From positions 35,113,530 through 35,177,529 of the forward strand of contig NC_034412.1 in the NCBI RefSeq assembly GCF_002078875.1: DNA of 64,000 bases, read 5' to 3'. The notes under the pieces are model-generated. The model made no database searches and was not told the DNA's origin. It saw only the letters and a program-made list of their open reading frames with translations. This stretch comes from Numida meleagris. Taxonomy: Eukaryota > Chordata > Aves > Galliformes > Numididae. This document shows, piece after piece, positions 52,101 to 62,960 of this stretch. How positions within the stretch are numbered: the stretch's first letter is position 1; each line of letters starts with the position of its first letter. The position numbers were made by a program, and so were the translations under genes.

Positions 52101-55100
52101 TAAGGAACCTCAAGTAACGATAACTACTGCATTATATCGCATCTCCATTAACAAAGTGGTTTAGTGTGCAATTTCATAATTTGTGACATTATATGTTCAA
52201 AATTTATGTAAGAAAGGGAGATTTCTGAAGCACATGCTGGAGTTTTTTTTTTCAGTAATCAACTTTCCTGTATGCTAATGCAAGAAACAGAGGATGATTT
52301 TTCCATTGTTGTAAGTCCTCCTGGTATGTTATCTGGAAGTGATTTAGATCAGTCTAAAGCAGAAATCATTTCCTTTCTGCATTTGTTTGCCTTTGCTATG
52401 CAGAAATATGAAACAAATCTGTAACAGACATATTTTGTTATTTCTTTGATTCCTGATACTGATTTATTCTGCCTACTGATCTATTCTTCTCAGAATAATG
52501 TTTTTCCAAATTCTCAGCAACCCTGGAAATGGAAATAACTTTACTGGTTTCAATAGACAATGGACACACATTAAAATTTCATTCTTCTCTTTAAAGATCA
52601 GAAGTGTAGGAAAATAGTAAAATATTTCCAGCTAGATCCTGCTTGCTTGTTTTGAGAATCCAGTACATTCTAATAAATAGTATAAGATAGGGTCATAGGT
52701 TATAACTTTTTTTATTATTTTAAAATGTCTCAAAATACTGTCTCACTTCACACTTTTGATATTGTAATTGCTATGTTTAATCTATCTATTCCAGGTATAT
52801 TGCAGATTTTCATTAGTATGTGATATAATTCTCAGTCCCTGAGCTAAGTATTTTGCCAATTCTGAGATACTGTCTAGCAGCTGCTCCTACAATCTCAGGG
52901 TTTTCATCTTCTCTCCATCAGTATGACAGCCCTTACACTTTTACTTTTTAAGTTCCTTTGTTTGACACTACTTTTGATTTTAAAATCCTACCCCCTAATG
53001 CACAAAATCTTTAATTCTATTTTAGTTCCCTGTTGAATATTCATTGTCATGGCATGAAAATATAACAAAACTATTGACAGGGACTCCCTAGAAGTGTATA
53101 TAGATGAGTACATATTTTGCTATACAAACTTCAGATCTGCTGGTCCTTTTGTTATTGTTGTTGTTTTGTTCATATCCTTTATGATCTCTTGTGATTCAGC
53201 TCCTTACGCAGGAGAGTATATACTGAAAAACATTTACACTGTTTTTTTGCATATTACATCCTGAAGGGGTTTGGAGTTACACTGAGAAATTAGTGAAAGT
53301 AGACAATCTAAAATGAAAGCTCTTGATTTACAATAGTAATATTACACTAGAAATGTCTTGCCCTAAAGACTGCTGCACTTGTTTTGGATTTCACTGCTGC
53401 TGTGACTGCAAGGCTCTTTGGAGAGGTATACAATCATTCTCTGTGCCAAGGACTAACTTCTTCTCATGCCAACAACTAAGTATAGGATTCATCTTCATAA
53501 ATGATACAAGCCTCAGGCATCAAGCATGTTTCATGAAAAAAAGGTCAAAGGAAAGATTTAAGTTCTTTCATTTCAAATTCTAATGTTTAAGATATTGAGT
53601 GGAATAACAATGATTCTGCGACCTTTTGGCAATGTTTTCAAACAGGCATTGCAAACTTTACTTTGTTGTTTCTTCATCTGGCATATAGGAGAAGGAAATC
53701 TTACTGAATGACTATCAAAAACAAATGAACAAGTATTCCAGCAAACCAAGATCCTATCAATGCATAAGATGTGGCAGCTAAGCTCCCACACAGTTGCTTG
53801 CTCACTGTTCCCACAGTCAGATGTACAGAGGAGAAAATTGAAAGGACAGAAGTGAGGAAAACTCATAAGCTGAGATAAAGACAGCCTAATAAATGAAAGT
53901 GAACAATAACAGTATACCAAAACACTTGCCACCTCCTACCAGTGAATCAATGTCCAGCCAGTTTCCGAGCAATGGCTGTCTTTGAAAAATTCACCTTCTC
54001 ATACCTCACCCATGCTTTTACCTGAAATTTTTAAAACAGTGATATTATATGGTATTGAATATGTCTTTGGGACTGCTGTCCCATCTGTGTCCCCTCCCTG
54101 CCTCTTGAAAATCCCTAGATTATTTGCTGGCAGGGAGGGTAGAGTTAGAAACAGAGAAGGCCTTGACTACGTAAAAAACTGTTCAGCAATAGCTAAAATA
54201 TTGGTGTATTATCAGCATTATTTTGGTCACAAATTTACAATGCAGCACTGTTCAAGTAACTGTGACAACACTTAAATCCATCTCAAGCAGACCCAGTACA
54301 ATAGTTTGGGTGTATGGAGTCTGAGAGGAGAAGACTGCTGTCAACATGTTTATATCTCTGAGAGATTCCTGTGAAGGAAAGAGCCGTTGTAGACTGACGA
54401 TCAGTATTGAAAGAACATGCTCAGATAAAGAACTCATAGGTTCAGGTTCGAAATTCTCTCACTAAGAATTAAAACACTCAGTTCTTTCACAAAAGCATCC
54501 TTGTGAGTTCCACAGTTATACAAATATGATAAAAGCAAATGTTAGTAATTTTTTGTGCTGGTATTAGGTTATAAGAACCTGTATTCACTTGTAGCTTCCA
54601 AAGGTAATTGACAAAACTTACTCAACTCTCAAGAAGAAAAAATCACAAGAAGGAGCAGGAACGTGTACTTTTCCATCTTGTGCTTTCTTCCCTTGTTTTT
54701 ACACCTGGGTGCATGCACTTGAGATCACTGAATGTGAAGATCACCTGGAAAATCTGACAGGGCCAATGTAGAGCAATCTAATTTCAGAGGAAAGCAGGCA
54801 AGGAGAAAGAACTGCCTTATCTTGCGCTACAGTGATAGCGCTTCCGTGCTCAGATTCTGAAGGGGGTTCTACCTCTGAGAGCAATTCTTTCTTCAGGCCA
54901 CCATAAAATTGCAACCAACGGGACACTTTTCTTTACAGAGACCAGGCTGAGGGTGCAGATGTTTAGGTCCCAGAAGCCTGCTATTAATATGGTAGAGGAT
55001 GTTTGACTCAGCAGGAGAATCTTACTTCAGCTGGGTTACAAAATGTCTTCCCTCCTGCTCATTTTCTCGATTGAATGATAAAATTTTTTTATAGTAATAA

Positions 55101-58100
55101 ACTATGGACATGAACAATTAAGAATAGTGGACCATTGTAGATAAAACTAACTTACACAGGAACTAAATTTTTCTAATTATAATTATCACATTTCAAGGAT
55201 TCACAAAGAAATTTACAAGCAACACTTAATCAAGGAATTCAGATATGTGGTAGGTAAGCTAAGTCATATAATTTTAGCTTCCAGTAATTTCCTTTGCATG
55301 TAATTTAAATATTGTATAGAGCTATGAATATTTTCTTTTGACTAGCTTAAATTTTTTTCATGACAGCCAAAATGGCAAAATCAGCAGCTGACTCAGTCTT
55401 GTTAAGTTTTGTCATTTGCTTAAGTTTCTTTCTTTAAAAGAGAAAATAGTTCTACTGTGGCTTATAATTTACTTAGTGATAACTGCTTCACTGCAACTTC
55501 ATGATGAAAAAATTTATTTTTTCCAAAACAGATTATTTCTGTTTATCATAACTCTCAATTGCATCTTATGTAAATAAATAAATAAATATTATTCACTTAC
55601 AAAGTCTTTAATCCCTACTCCGGTGTTGGAGGTTATCAAGTTACAACCTAGAGGGAAAAAAAATAAATAAATATTTGAATATGAACTGCTTCATCTTCTT
55701 TTCAAAGTCCAAAGTTCAATTGTGCATAAAACAAGGGCAAGTATCAGAGGCATGACAAAGCTGATTAATGATTAAACAGTGTGAGGAATGAAATTCTAAT
55801 GCTAGCATAGGAAAGTTTTAAATTACAACGATGTGTATTCAAAGCAGAAAAACAGTTTTCAAAGTAAGTGAGCTAGCATTCATAAGTTGCTGAATATTAT
55901 TTTGCATGAAATATTTATGATATTCAAGTGCCCTGAATTGTAGAAACGATGTATTAGGTTATCTACTGGACCTTAAGAACCTCTTTCTCTATAAACAAAT
56001 GAAATTCGCTAAATTTTACAATTAGTAAAAGTTCTCTCACATAAAAACTAAGTTTATTTTTCAAATAATGAACAATTATTTCTTTACAACATGATGGTTA
56101 CCTCCTATTTTGAAGAAAAGCAAAGATCAAGACAACTACATTAATCGTTAAGAACACAGTGTTCCATTGTCACCACAGTGAGTAAGTTTTATTTTTTAAA
56201 AAAATGAAACAACTGTCAACCTAATGTCAACCCTGGCTCATTACTCACTAGGTAGTGTAACGGATTAGTTTCCTTGAATGGTTTTTCTATGATATAAATT
56301 TGATAATGCATTTGGCTTGGAACTCCCTCTCAAATCAGTTTTTAAGGCCCCAGCATATTAATTATGAACCAAAAGCTTGTAAAGCTTTAAAGATCCAACA
56401 TAATAATGTCTCACATTTTCATTTACAACCTCCATACTTAGTTTGACAAAAACTAGCTTGTAAAATAATCAGAATGTTTACCTATTGCAAAAGATTCATT
56501 TTAACTAATTTTGTTAAAATGTATTTTTAAACACAAGAATGTTTTTTTCAGCTGTAGTCAAGAAATCAGATCTTAAATTTCTTTGTTGTTGTACCCACAA
56601 ATCTTCCATAAGATTATTTCCGAATTTCAGTCGAATTAATATATTTTAAAAAAAACAAAACACCAAAAGAAGATAATTGTTAAGGACTGCCAAATCAAAT
56701 CAAAATAAATGGAATACACATTAAAGAAAATAAATAAGTTGCTTTGTTTTGTTATTTTGCTATTTTTACAGAAAACGTGACAAACATCAGATCAAAGTGT
56801 GGAAAGGTTACAGCCTTTTTGTTGTATTGTAACAAAATTACTCAAGTGTTTTCAACAACAGCAAAGTTGTACGTATTTCTTTGTGAGTCCTGTTTAAAAA
56901 CATATTTATTGTATTAATACTAAATATTTTGGGTTTAATAGTCATATATTTTAGATTTCCATTTGTTGTGGAAAAACAATAACAGGTTCAGCCTTGTTTT
57001 TAGACATACTTTGGTTAAAGGTAACTGAAATAGTTCAGAAGATGGATGAGATATTATTGATCGGGCCATACTGTCATTAGGTGTGAAAATGAATTTACCT
57101 TTCACTTACATACTTCTCACATAACAGATTTTGGACAAAAAAGTAATACAAGAATCTGGCATCATTTTCCATTATTGAGTGTGGAAATTTACGTGATGGT
57201 GGGGCTACTATATTATCTCTGCAAAATCTTTGGGTTCTGGAAGCAAGACAATTGAAATGTATTTAGAATATTTTCTATTTAAAATGTTAACAAATATTTG
57301 TTACAAATGCTCTTCAGAGCTTCCCTGAGACGTAGGCAAGTATTGCTCTCCTAGCTTTGCCAGTAGGTGCTGTAATAACAATTAAATGGCTTTCAGCAAG
57401 TTAGTGGCAAACCTGACAATAAAGGATGGATTGACCTTTCACTCAAATATATTTGTTACCACACTGTACTAGCTTTTTTTCTATTATGCTCTCTGATCAA
57501 TTTTTAAATATGCACTTGTAAATTAGTGTGGATATAAACCACAATGAAAGAAACATAGTTTGATAAGAAATTAAACATTGGACCAAAAGCACATTTGCAG
57601 ATAATTAACCTACCTCTGTGAAGAAGCCATATATGAGATCAAATTAAAGGGTTTGTGATTCTGGAACAAAAGTTCCCAGGCTGTGTGCAATGAAACAGTT
57701 AATGTACAGCTCACACATTCTCATTTCCAGTTGCCAAATTCCAATGAAAGAATTCTTAAATGCTTGAATATAAATATACACTGTATCTAACAATTTAAAT
57801 ATCTATACATGTAAATACAGCACTGGGCATATGTATATCTAGCACATTACATATATGAAGTCATGATGTTGTAGATCATGTTACAATTGCAGGTAATTTA
57901 TAAAATTTGGGTGGCAAATAGGTAGCCAGAGGAAAAATCTGCGGGAATGAAAATAGAACAAAAGATCTTTAATACTGTCCTTACATTAATGTAGCCTGCA
58001 GTGTGAGGAGATAGGAAAACAGGATGAGTGTGTAATTTTATGTTGTTAGATTTTCTATTGTTTCATAAACTGACTACAATCTACAGATCTTTTGGTCTTT

Positions 58101-61100
58101 CAGTATACACACAACAGGTAGCCTTGCCTTTATTGGATGTCTTGTTGAATTGGTTAAGTCAGTATGAATCAAAATGATGTGAAATAAAATTATGACACCC
58201 TATCTTCTTCGTTGTATCTTTCAGAAAACACACCTGAAAATTATATGTCTGCAGTACCACCTATATCTTCTTTTGAACAGCCATTTCTTTTGCCTTTTAA
58301 AGAATAAGACTGGACTAACCATCATCTTCCTATGGTAACTACAAAGTTAATATTAATTAGACAGTAAATACAAATGATCTATTTTTACTATTATGGTTGT
58401 TATTTGTAATGGCCTCCAGCTACTTTAGAAAGCGGATCCTCTCCTGCCATGTTATGCAGTCCTACAATGCTCCTTAGCCCATAGTCCCTTGCTTTATTCT
58501 TTCTCTGATCAAGCTCCGTCCAGTTAATGCACCTCAGCCTTTATCTCCATGATAATCCTCATGTTGTTTGAACTGTTGCATTTGAAGACTTCCATATGCC
58601 TTTGCAGTGAAAAAACAAATGTGAACATATTTAAATACGCATGCTGGTTTATGTATATTAGGTGTTTCCTTCCGTTATCGCTCCAGTTTCCTGTCTTAGG
58701 AAACTGACCCTGATTCTAGTGCCAACATCCCCTACTTGTTCTCTCCCTGTCAAACCTCTTTACTAAGGTCTAACGTTTCTGCTCCATCTTCCTGGAAGAA
58801 AAAATCAGGGGTAAGTGTCCTCTGACTCTTGTTATAGTACCTCTTTTATTTTTCTTTCCCTAATATCTTGTCATTTTTCAGCCTTTGTTTAAGGCCTAAA
58901 TGGTGAACAGCTGCTTGTTTTATAGTAAATTCCCAAATCAATTTGTTGTCTTTCTTTCCTTACACTGCCTTACACTACTTATAATGCAGCAGTACTGAAA
59001 GGGGTCCAAATGAAGGGTTAAAATGGGGACAAACTAAAACTACAGTTCATATGTCCAATAATCTTCCAGAATAGAAAGAAATCTACATTCTATCCTTTAA
59101 CTCCATGCAAAATTTTAACCAGAGCAGGAGCAATCTTTTCTGTACACAAAAAATTACATATAAATGACATACAATATTTCTACAGGGCTAAAGACAGAAA
59201 TTTCATAGTAGCAGGAGGAAAAATAATTCAGCATAAGAGATTTAGAAATGTGTTATTTTTGGGATACTTTGAAAGAATTGTAGGTATTTTACAAGAAATA
59301 ATTGATTCTCTTGCATTATGTCTTATAAAACTTATAAAAAAACAACAACACAAAAAAACCTCATTGTCTGTTTAAACAGTGTGGCACTGTGATTTTACAA
59401 TTTGTCGAATGTACTTGCCCCACACATTAACATACATGTACGTATTTTTAGTATCTGAATAATTGGTGATTCTTTTTTCAGCATAAACAATGCGTCTATC
59501 TACTATTTAGCCCAGTAGTCACTGTTTTTCTTCTGTGCTAGTGCTTATGTACCGAAGACAGAAGCAAATCACTGTAAGTGGTCAGAAGTTCTGAAAGATT
59601 TGGAGCAGATCAAGACATCCAAAGTAAGTACAAAAAAAGTCAGTCTTTCATATAATCATAGGAACAGACATAATTAAACATTTGGCACAGTACTCAGCTA
59701 AGAGTCAGTGACAAGGAGTATGAAGTAGTATGTTGTTTGTGTAGTCATTTAGGGAATAGAAAGCTAAAGGGAACTGGAGATGAAGCTTTTATTTTTTTTC
59801 AGAATTTCTTTAATTGGATAAAGCAAGAAGAAGCCTTTCCTAAAGAAAGGGGCAGAGGGCATGGAAGATAGCTCCTTCTGAAAAAGTACTTGCAGGACTC
59901 AATTCTGATGAGCATTCCTCACAATGAAGCCCATCCTGCAGGTTACTAGGTGACTTTCAGATCACTATCTCATTGTTGCCCAGTACCTGGATGAACTGAC
60001 TTGTTGAACTTGAATCCATTTCTCTAGTATTTGCTTCATTATTTCTAAGTCTGTTAGTTATTGCTCATAATTACAACTCTTGTATTTTTTTAGGACATTG
60101 ATGTCAGTTTATATACGGCAAACACAGACGAGGATGTAAGTATAATTAAAATTTGACTCAAAGTGGTCTAATATGGTAGTTTCATTTCTTTACTAGCAAC
60201 CTTTTCCCAAGGTAGACTTGCTGTAATTTGAGAAAAGTTTCAGAAACCAAATCATTTGCCTTGGAAGGCAGAGTTCTGCTAGTTCAATTACTTATGATAA
60301 ATTATGTAAGCTGGTACTAAATAATTTTACTGAAGTACCTGCTATTAAAATTATTCAGCCAAAAGGGATGATCTAAAATGATCTCATCAAAGCAAACACT
60401 GAAAAATAATGTTGATACTCATTTCTAATTTGAGAAAGTGAAAGAGAGACAAAGAAAATACCTCCTAAGATTATTATTTAACACCATGCACTTGAATTCT
60501 GTAAGAAAATACTTGAGAAGTGCAGTATGGAAAGGAACTGTCAGTATCTGCCAATGCAATTCTCTGTTTTTACAATTCCTTAACCGATAAACAAATAATA
60601 CGTAATATCAAGGATTTAGCCTTATAATAGATGGAGATTATGATTTATCCTGCAATGAATACATTATGTTAATTTTTAATATAATTGTTAACTAAGTCAT
60701 GGTTTCCATAAATTCATTCCTAAAGAGTCTTTTTCATAATCTGTTGTGGAATTCAGTCTTCACACCATGCAGTCCACCAAGAGCATAAATCCAATCAATA
60801 ACCTACTCCTAGCAGTTACTTTTAGTATATGCCTGGCACAACGTGAGCTGGTTTCATTGCTGTGATGACATGGGCAGTAGCCTGCTCCTGAGACAGCCTC
60901 CTCCTGACAGCATAAACATTCACACAATGACTATGCCAAACACGCACAATCCATGATTCCTGTACACAGAGTTAATGAGATTTCCTAGAAATAATGGACT
61001 TCTTACATCTGTGCAGAATAGTCTCAGAGTGCATGCAGAATACAGTAACGTTGATGCATTCAGTGGACCTAGCAAGCCTGAGAAAGCAGACTTTGATGTG

Positions 61101-62960
61101 TCCATGCAGCTAGCCCTGTACACAACAAGAAAAAAACATTGCAGAACATGCATGTTCACACCCACACATCCATTCCCTTCAATGAAATGAGTTAATACAC
61201 TATGAAGGCTAATTTATTAGCTGGTAATGTCAGAAAGATTTTCTTAAAGTGGAAAGGCTTGATTTGAAAATCAGACAACCTGGGACTTGTTCTTGGTTTT
61301 ATTGCTGACTTGATAGAAAAAAATGGTACCTCTTTGTTGTTTTTTTTTTTCTTATTTTGTAAAGTAGGGGTAATATCTACTTTTTTTTCTTCTTCTCCAT
61401 TCTCATTTATTCTAAATAATGATCTCTGAATAGAAGTGTTGGAACTACTGAGAATACTACTTTAATTCCATTACTTTTAATTCTTTCCCATATTCCTATC
61501 CTAATTATTATTTTCCTATGTTCTTTGTCAAGACACAGTGTTTCACTTTGTCCTAGGAAACTGGCTGGCCTATAAGTCATATTTTAGCTCTTAGTATATC
61601 TTTGCATACATTTACAAGTATTTGAATAGTAAGAACAGATACTAAGTCAGTAAAAATCAACCACTTTCTGGTGAATTATATCCACATTCACTCATCTCAT
61701 TTTAATCTTAAAACTACTAAAACTTCTTTTTATTTCTTTTTATTTTTCCAGAAAGAATGCCAAGAACCTGTAATGAGGTGTTTTTTCTTAGAGATGAAAG
61801 TGATTCTTCATGAATGTAATATCAAAAAATGTAGTAGAACACAGGATGTATTCAACATATGGAAAAATGGAAATGCAAGATTTGAAAGTAACCAGGTAAG
61901 TAACAGCAAAAATCTGTGGATAAAATGGAAATCAGAAGTGTTTCTTCATAGAATCTTAGAATCATAGAATTGCTCAGGTTGGAAAGGACCTTCAAGATCA
62001 TCAAGTCCAACTGCAACCTAACCATATTACTCTAACAGCCCACCACTAAATCATGTCCCCGAGCACCACATCCAAACGGTTTTTGGACACATTCAGGGAT
62101 GGTGACTCAACCACCTCCCTGGGGAGCCTGTTCCAGTGCTTCACAACCCTTTCAGTAAAGAAGCTTTTCCTGATATCCAACCTAAACCTCCCCTGGTGCA
62201 ATTTGAGGCCATTTCCCCTTGTCCTGTCACCTGTCACCACTGAGAAGAGACCAGCCCTGCTATTCTGTTTCTCATACATCTGGAAGATGTGAAGTGGAAC
62301 CTATGAAAGCAGAGGGGAATCAACCAGTAACCCATGCATATAATTCTGAAAAAGTTACACATATGAAAAGGAAAGAGCAGTATTCAGTGATTTTACAAAA
62401 AAACTCCCAGGACTCATATCAAAACAAATACTTGCGACTGGGCACACATGCAGATGTTAATGTTTCAATCTGTATATATAAATAATTGTTTGTAACTTCA
62501 GTATCTAAACTCAAATGTGTTTAGTCAGAAATAGAGAAGTGTCCTAATTTTCAAAGGGATAGGCCACTTAAACCTCTCTCTGAAGCACTGTACCCTTGAA
62601 AGATGATTCTTTTCAGAAATCAAGCCAGGAACAAAACATGAATACCTTGGAAGACCCCAGCAGTGCTTTCTGTAGCAACTGACTGCATTGGAATTATGGA
62701 CAAAAACAGAATAAAAAGGGTTAGTTTTCTATCAGAACAAATAGACGAAGTATCTTGCTTTACTATTGCGTTTTCTTTTTCAGTTGAATTCCACAACATC
62801 AAAAAAATGCAAAGAATGTGAAGAATATGAAGAAAAAAATTTTACAGAATTTATACAGAGTTTTGTAAAGGTTATACAGAAGGAATGCAAAAAATACACT
62901 GACCAAAATACACAAGATGGGAACGATGACAGTTCAAGAATCATACCTCAGAGAAATTAG
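40043..62960 (+). CDS. IL15: Interleukin-15 precursor (six coding exons)
   Basis: Coding join: 40043-40105, 58225-58334, 59542-59623, 60094-60135, 61752-61895, 62784-62960. It gives 205 residues, with every junction AG/GT and the frame kept (intron phases 0, 2, 0, 0, 0). IL-15 is a secreted or transpresented four-helix cytokine that acts through IL-15R alpha, IL-2R beta and the common gamma chain to sustain NK and memory T cells. The leader (about residues 1-66) has a leucine-rich hydrophobic stretch near 30-56, and the mature chain probably starts at N67. The cysteines matching the two family disulfides are C102, C109, C156 and C159 ([13 protein letters not shown]). C69, C121, C126 and C182 are extra. 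N-glycosylation sequons occur at N149 and N166. Helix D carries [11 protein letters not shown]. The tail after Y185 exceeds the human protein by about 20 residues. The start rests on homology to the avian [12 protein letters not shown] leader and on the absence of any Met in exon 2. Confidence 0.93.
42692..43205 (+). mobile_element. Old ERVL-type solo LTR, cut by the assembly gap
   Basis: Starts TGTCCTAAG at 42692 and continues with 'tctggctgggatagagttaa', 'agctggctaaaggggtattc' and 'cataccgtataacatt', then 'ctgatgggaagtaaagaat' and a C-rich 3' portion. This order matches an abundant avian LTR family that I recognise from its conserved 'ctgggatagagttaa' and 'ggatattccatacc' blocks. The usual 3' end (a motif ending in CACGACA) is not visible before or after the N run, so the copy is truncated or its end lies in the gap. 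No internal retroviral genes adjoin it. Confidence 0.6.
43206..43270. other. Assembly gap of 65 N
   Basis: Unresolved bases flanked by pure polypyrimidine sequence: 'ccctgatcccatcccctccc' on the left and 'ccctttcccctcccccttcc' on the right. The missing piece is probably a longer C/T-rich tract. The frames printed across it with X residues are not meaningful. Confidence 1.
43271..43305 (+). repeat. Polypyrimidine tract beside the gap
   Basis: A C/T-only run of about 27 bp next to the gap (43271-43297). Such homopurine/homopyrimidine DNA can form triplex structures and is hard to sequence. It may be an expanded C-rich 3' end of the preceding LTR. Confidence 0.7.
46221..46793 (+). mobile_element. 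Putative solo LTR
   Basis: A 573 bp block of higher GC than its surroundings. It starts TGTGTTGGGG and ends CCTGAAACA (TG...CA ends). Late in the block an AATAAA at about 46698-46703 is followed by 'tctcgtaaccctctgctgctctgagtgc' and 'ctgagacatcctgtctctcag', an R-U5-like arrangement. The flanking pentamers gattt (left) and gatct (right) differ at one base and could be a decayed target duplication. I do not recognise the family and find no internal viral sequence. Confidence 0.45.
49569..50097 (-). mobile_element. Solo LTR of an endogenous retrovirus, copy B (inverted)
   Basis: A 529 bp LTR in minus orientation, bounded on the + strand by TGTCA (49569) and TGACA (ending 50097). It is flanked by a perfect 5 bp target duplication, GGTCC at 49564-49568 and again at 50098-50102. 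It is the inverted counterpart of copy A at 10924-11453. The perfect duplication shows simple insertion followed by LTR-LTR recombination. It sits antisense in IL15 intron 1 and carries a TATA-like box, so it is a possible antisense promoter or polyadenylation site. No transcript is shown. Confidence 0.9.
50918..51445 (+). mobile_element. CR1 LINE 3' fragment in IL15 intron 1
   Basis: A sense-orientation CR1 piece with a continuous 136-codon frame (50945-51355) covering the end of ORF2 ([42 protein letters not shown]) and then a 3' UTR ending in the octamers 'attctgtgattctatgatta' near 51427-51446. It is moderately diverged and 5'-truncated. Confidence 0.92.
51446..58224. other. Long AT-rich end of IL15 intron 1
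   Basis: About 6.8 kb of AT-rich intronic sequence. I see (TAAA)n runs at about 55571-55588 and 55660-55673 and many T-runs, but no transposon or exon. A stretch this long without recognisable repeats in a CR1-rich locus may hold conserved regulatory DNA, which only alignment could show. Confidence 0.45.
58225..58334 (+). CDS. IL15: IL15 coding exon 2 (leader hydrophobic core)
   Basis: Acceptor 'gttgtatctttcag' and donor TATG|gtaact. It encodes [20 protein letters not shown] and the following [16 protein letters not shown], the hydrophobic part of the long IL-15 leader. It ends two bases into a Cys codon (phase 2). It contains no Met, so translation must begin in exon 1. Confidence 0.9.
58335..59541 (+). 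other. IL15: IL15 intron 2
   Basis: About 1.2 kb, gtaact to ttctgtgctag. No repeat that I can name. Only short A-runs are seen (near 59337-59358). Confidence 0.7.
59542..59623 (+). CDS. IL15: IL15 coding exon 3 (leader end and helix A)
   Basis: Completes the Cys58 codon, then encodes [20 protein letters not shown] and EQIKTSK. The signal cleavage is inferred between A66 and N67, as in mammals where the mature chain begins NW. W71, S72 and D77 align with the start of helix A, the surface that contacts IL-2R beta in the human protein. Donor AAA|gtaagt. Confidence 0.92.
59624..60093 (+). other. IL15: IL15 intron 3
   Basis: 470 bp, gtaagt to 'tgtattttttttag'. No internal feature seen. Confidence 0.75.
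60094..60135 (+). CDS. IL15: IL15 coding exon 4 (42 bp)
   Basis: A short exon encoding [14 protein letters not shown], the counterpart of the human HIDATLYTESDVHP segment. It starts after 'ttttttttag' and ends GAT|gtaagt. It is too short to be found as an open frame; it is identified by homology and perfect splice sites. Confidence 0.92.
60136..61751 (+). other. IL15: IL15 intron 4
   Basis: About 1.6 kb, gtaagt to 'tatttttccag'. Open frames at 60920-61190 on both strands have no recognisable domain. T-runs occur at 61339-61350 and 61381-61388. Confidence 0.7.
61752..61895 (+). CDS. IL15: IL15 coding exon 5 (helices B and C region)
   Basis: Encodes residues 100-147. Key segments are [20 protein letters not shown], with the two family cysteines C102 and C109, then [20 protein letters not shown] and NARFESNQ. 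It ends CAG|gtaagt in phase 0. C121 and C126 have no counterpart in human IL-15 and could form an extra bond. Confidence 0.94.
61896..62783 (+). other. IL15: IL15 intron 5
   Basis: 888 bp, gtaagt to 'gcgttttctttttcag'. It contains the antisense CR1 at 61949-62266. Confidence 0.8.
61949..62266 (-). mobile_element. CR1 LINE 3' fragment in IL15 intron 5
   Basis: A reversed CR1 3' end with the octamers 'catagaatcttagaatcata', then 'gaattgctcaggttggaaag', 'caccacatccaaacggtttt' and 'ggtgcaatttgaggccatttc'. The minus-strand frame 62279-62046 encodes the last ORF2 residues ([20 protein letters not shown]). It is close in type to the 3' end of the large CR1 (17810-18107). It begins 54 bp after the exon 5 donor, shortening the native intron context. 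Confidence 0.93.
62784..62960 (+). CDS. IL15: IL15 coding exon 6 (helix D and C-terminal tail)
   Basis: Encodes residues 148-205 and the TAG stop at 62958-62960. It includes [20 protein letters not shown] with C156 and C159, helix D ([17 protein letters not shown]), then a hydrophilic tail of about 20 residues rich in D, N, Q and S ([20 protein letters not shown]). The tail is continuous with the helix in the same exon, so it does not depend on a splice prediction. Confidence 0.94.
   Translation: MNSTTSKKCKECEEYEEKNFTEFIQSFVKVIQKECKKYTDQNTQDGNDDSSRIIPQRN

Larger units (their letters stand above)
40106..58224 (+). other. IL15: IL15 intron 1, about 18.1 kb
   Basis: Runs from gtaagt at 40106 to ttgtatctttcag at 58224. 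It contains the LTR-like blocks at 42692-43205 and 46221-46793, an assembly gap, the inverted solo LTR at 49569-50097 and a CR1 at 50918-51445. The remaining parts (40106-42691, 43271-46220, 46794-49568, 50098-50917, 51446-58224) are AT-rich with no exon that I can support. A GC-richer patch without recognisable identity occupies about 40370-40910. Confidence 0.75.
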
